Part shown: positions 4,947 through 6,922 of the stretch, one piece after another
Numbering within the stretch: the first letter of the stretch is position 1
How the letters are laid out: every line of letters starts with the position of its first letter
Made by a program: the position numbers and the translations under genes
From: DASYAN01 sp036501345
Lineage (GTDB): Bacteria > Chloroflexota > Ktedonobacteria > Ktedonobacterales > Ktedonobacteraceae
Assembly (NCBI GenBank): GCA_036501345.1
Contig: DASYAN010000224.1
Coordinates: forward strand, 1 to 6,922
DNA length: 6,922 nucleotides
Direction of reading: 5' to 3'
Notes under the pieces: model-generated
Databases searched by the model: none
Told to the model about the DNA's origin: nothing
The model's input: only the letters and a program-made list of their open reading frames with translations

Positions 4947-5387
4947 TTAAAAATCTTCTGTTGCAAACTCGCTTAGTTGCAAAATGAGACGACAAAAGTG
5001 TAACATAGCAGAAGCAGACTCTAAGTATGCTTCGTCGCTGGAAGCTGTAGCTGATTGTCGTGCACTGGGTAAGCGACGACGTAGAGCGCGTAAGACTACC
5101 ATCACATCTTCTTTGAGGGAGGTATCGAGATCGCCGCGCTGCATAAGTAAGATAACCTGACTCACGATGGAATCAACCTCGCGACGCATCATATCTAAAT
5201 CATTTATCCAGCTATCATCGTCGATCTCATTATCTTCGCTCCAAAACAGTGCATCAGTCAATTGCTCTCGTCTTTGGACATCGCCGTAAAGTGGCTTGCG
5301 AGCTTGTTGGAGGTGAGCCTGAGGTTCTTCCTGCTTTACGCCTAGCTCATTTAGCAGCACAGCTAGTTCCTCTTCCCAGCCAGCCAT
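4947..5387 (-). CDS. Conserved-looking acidic helical protein, function unknown
   Basis: A 146-residue soluble protein. It starts MAGWEEELAVLLNELGV, a strong amphipathic helix, and passes through a Gln/Glu-rich linker and an acidic stretch (NEIDDDSWINDLDMM). It ends in a helical core: RREVDSIVSQVILLMQRGDLD, KEDVMVVLRALRRRLPSA, then SAMLHFCRLILQLSEFATEDF. No metal-binding, catalytic or membrane motif is visible; the single Cys lies in the last helix. The start is fixed by AAGGAGGTG 5 nt upstream of ATG 5387. The frame stays open upstream as far as 5780, but that part overlaps menA and has no codon sense. The gene has its own promoter (5454-5482). The sequence reminds me of a conserved hypothetical of Ktedonobacteria, a recollection not tested by search. 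The helical bundle suggests a partner-binding role. Confidence 0.8.
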   Translation of the reverse strand: MAGWEEELAVLLNELGVKQEEPQAHLQQARKPLYGDVQRREQLTDALFWSEDNEIDDDSWINDLDMMRREVDSIVSQVILLMQRGDLDTSLKEDVMVVLRALRRRLPSARQSATASSDEAYLESASAMLHFCRLILQLSEFATEDF

Positions 5388-5392
5388 AAGAG

Positions 5393-5401
5393 CACCTCCT
5401 T
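5393..5401 (-). promoter_or_regulatory. Near-perfect ribosome binding site of the 146-residue gene
   Basis: AAGGAGGTG, the full anti-Shine-Dalgarno complement, 5 nt before ATG 5387. It rules out the much longer in-frame reading that would begin inside menA. Confidence 0.9.
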
Positions 5402-5453
5402 GTGAAACAACTGCGAATAGTGTATTGACTACGAGCTTGAAAACCTTATCCGA

Positions 5454-5482
5454 AGTGTAACATAGTGTTTCAGGCTTGTAAA
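5454..5482 (-). promoter_or_regulatory. Sigma70-like promoter of the 146-residue gene
   Basis: On the minus strand, -35 TTTACA (5477-5482; 5 of 6), exactly 17 bp, then -10 TACACT (5454-5459; 4 of 6). The predicted start is near 5447, about 60 nt before the ATG. The gene can therefore be expressed independently of menA upstream. Confidence 0.55.
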
Positions 5483-5587
5483 TGGCCCGAATGGTTATCA
5501 TTGGGAAGGCTAGTGATAGGACTTTTGCGTCACTCGTATATGGCGATAGCTCATGTGGGCTATTGATGCCGATGGACCTACTCCTTT

Positions 5588-6904
5588 TTAAAATTTCGGA
5601 ATAGGTAAAGGTAAATACGGCAAAATGGGCATGATAGCTGTGGCGATTAGCCCGATCATGAGCAGAATGGTAAAGAATACCTCTAGCTTTAGTGTCAAGC
5701 CTAACACTAGATGGAAGCCCGCTGGAGCATTTGTCCGCATGGTGCCGATGATGGCAATCATTAGCGTGGGCAATGTCCATAGGGTAATCAAGATCAAGTG
5801 AGGGCCTTTATGAGGTATACCCAGGTAGAGAATGATCCCGTAAGCTCCCAGCACTAGAAAAAGGTACAGGACCCGGCTCACGAAGATTCCAACAAGGCTT
5901 GCGAGAGTGTGCTTACCAGAAAGCGCATCCCCTTCAATATCACGCATATTATTGGCATGCAGCGCGGCAACTGCTAGCAAGCCAACTGGCAGGCTATAAA
6001 TGAATACACTGGCAGGGAAATGTGGACCTACCTGTACCATATATGCTCCCAATGTTAGTATTGGGCCAAAAATGGCAAAAACTGCAATTTCACCTAATGC
6101 TCTTGAAGAGAGAGAATAAGAACCGGCACTATAGAAGAAGGCACATAGCACGACAATCAACCCAAAGAGGTAGAGCAGGACACCGCCATTAATAGCGAGG
6201 ACCAGGCCCAGCGCGGTGCCCAAGCCCAACAGCAAGAGCCCCGTTTCCAGCACACGCGTAGGTTTAATATGTCCTTGCTGGATTAATCCACCGGGGCCGA
6301 GCGCATTGCTCGTATCAACGCCGTGTAGGAAGTCATAGTAATCATTGACCAGATGTGCCCCTATCTGGAGCAAGAGCACAACGGCAAGCGTGCCGAGAAA
6401 TTGAATTATATGGAAAGAGCCAAATGGTTTCTTTGTTGTGATTGTTGATAGCCAAGCCAGAGCACTCCCTAATAGTATTGGCATCAGCGAGAGGGAAAGA
6501 TAGTTCAGGCGGGTGCCATTGAGCCAGATCTGCACCCATTCTCTCAAGCTGCGCCGATACTCGGTTGGTTGAATAACCAATGGACTTGGGATACTGACTG
6601 CTCGTGTAGAGGCAACGGAATAGACTGAAATTTCTGGCTGCAGAGTACTGATCGCTTGAAGTGAAGCTATAGGGATTGTTGGTACCTCTTCAGCCTGTAC
6701 GAACTCAGCCGTCACAACCTGGGTTGCGCTTACGATCTTCGGCTTCATATTTTCCAGTTCTACTAGTTCAGCGTCAGCGTTAGTGACGACTTCAACATTT
6801 TTTTGTTCTTCGCTTTGCATGGGCTTGGCAACCGTAACTTCCTGTTCTAGGTTAGCTGCCGTGTTAGAGACAGCTTCAGCATTTTCTAGTTCTTCGCTTG
6901 GCAT
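5588..6904 (-). CDS. menA: 1,4-dihydroxy-2-naphthoate polyprenyltransferase (MenA, UbiA family)
   Basis: MenA attaches the polyprenyl tail to 1,4-dihydroxy-2-naphthoate at the cytoplasmic membrane, giving demethylmenaquinone. Both Mg/diphosphate-binding Asp motifs are present: NDYYDFLHGVD (187-197) and NNMRDIEGD (318-326). LGPGGLIQQGHIKP and RALGEIAVFAIFGP, also characteristic of MenA, are there too. About nine hydrophobic helices fill residues 134-430. The enzyme proper starts near residue 119 (SLREWVQIWLNGTRLNYL). Before it lies an acidic, Val/Ala/Glu-rich extension of about 118 residues that begins with an imperfect 28-residue duplication and is absent from typical MenA (about 300 residues). 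The start at 6904 has AGGAGG 5 nt upstream. Met29 begins the second repeat copy but has no such site. Its upstream neighbour is out of view; 200 bp separate it from the next gene. A different UbiA-family substrate cannot be fully excluded. Confidence 0.9.
   Translation of the reverse strand: MPSEELENAEAVSNTAANLEQEVTVAKPMQSEEQKNVEVVTNADAELVELENMKPKIVSATQVVTAEFVQAEEVPTIPIASLQAISTLQPEISVYSVASTRAVSIPSPLVIQPTEYRRSLREWVQIWLNGTRLNYLSLSLMPILLGSALAWLSTITTKKPFGSFHIIQFLGTLAVVLLLQIGAHLVNDYYDFLHGVDTSNALGPGGLIQQGHIKPTRVLETGLLLLGLGTALGLVLAINGGVLLYLFGLIVVLCAFFYSAGSYSLSSRALGEIAVFAIFGPILTLGAYMVQVGPHFPASVFIYSLPVGLLAVAALHANNMRDIEGDALSGKHTLASLVGIFVSRVLYLFLVLGAYGIILYLGIPHKGPHLILITLWTLPTLMIAIIGTMRTNAPAGFHLVLGLTLKLEVFFTILLMIGLIATAIMPILPYLPLPIPKF
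6740..6904 (-). repeat. Imperfect 84/81-bp duplication at the 5' end of menA
   Basis: Copy one (6821-6904, 28 codons) begins MPSEELENAEAVSN and ends AKP; copy two (6740-6820, 27 codons) begins MQSEEQKNVEVVTN and ends MKP. Both start with ATG, and the DNA is clearly related, sharing AGCGAAGAAC and several later blocks. It is an older in-frame duplication in the predicted disordered extension. Confidence 0.75.
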
Positions 6905-6921
6905 ACGCCCCTCCTGGCGTA
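6904..6921 (-). promoter_or_regulatory. Hairpin presenting the menA Shine-Dalgarno in its loop
   Basis: On the minus strand TACGCC-AGGAGG-GGCGTA is a perfect 6-bp stem whose 6-nt loop is exactly the Shine-Dalgarno (6910-6915). The last paired base is the A of the start codon. The arrangement could hold the ribosome site open or modulate start-codon access. Confidence 0.55.
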
Positions 6922-6922
6922 G

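Noticed and set aside
4804..4995. 63-codon minus-strand frame after the 146-residue gene
   Set aside because: It overlaps the end of the better-supported gene, has no Shine-Dalgarno and no recognisable composition.
4947..5780. A 277-codon open frame including the 146-residue gene
   Set aside because: The first 131 codons overlap menA antiparallel in usage and read low-complexity His/Cys-rich nonsense. A perfect AAGGAGGTG sits at the internal ATG 5387, with a promoter just upstream.

Overview
The window looks like bacterial chromosome with balanced base composition, good Shine-Dalgarno sites (AGGAGG, AAGGAGGTG) and sigma70-like promoters. It carries a Lon protease gene, a small heat-shock protein gene and a menaquinone-type prenyltransferase gene among lineage-specific hypothetical genes. 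The MenA-type enzyme points to menaquinone respiration. The style of the hypothetical proteins (long acidic N-terminal extensions, a 146-residue acidic/helical protein starting MAGWEEELAVLL, an 11-residue-repeat coiled coil beside a membrane segment) suggests a Chloroflexota bacterium, perhaps Ktedonobacteria. That assignment rests on recollection and general style, not on a search.

Layout, left to right. Positions 1-2042 (minus) hold the first 680 codons of lon; the catalytic Ser/Lys region lies beyond the left edge. Directly upstream, and probably co-transcribed, is an hsp20 gene (2069-2545, minus). Further upstream on the same strand is a small zinc-ribbon gene (2753-2959). Positions 2960-3478 hold no gene. 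This stretch has back-to-back promoters: one firing left into the zinc-ribbon gene through a hairpin-rich leader, one firing right through a roughly 265-nt leader with five consecutive predicted stem-loops into a 160-residue hypothetical gene (3479-3961, plus). That gene converges on a 212-residue membrane-anchored coiled-coil gene (4052-4690, minus), with a perfect 28-bp tandem duplication at the junction. Then follow a 146-residue acidic hypothetical gene (4947-5387, minus) with its own promoter, and menA (5588-6904, minus), whose start is 18 nt from the right edge.

How the genes work together: hsp20 and lon form a protein quality-control pair (holding and degrading unfolded proteins). The zinc-ribbon gene may share their regulation, because a 15-bp motif with 13 identities occurs upstream of both it and hsp20. 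MenA makes the quinone of the respiratory chain. No functional link between menA and the hypothetical genes is visible.

The most unusual features are the structured intergenic RNA candidate at about 3212-3478, the domain additions to Lon (an acidic extension of about 125 residues and an insertion of about 40 residues just before Walker A), and in-frame tandem duplications in three separate genes. I see no mobile element, CRISPR array, tRNA or rRNA, and no convincing new multi-gene system.
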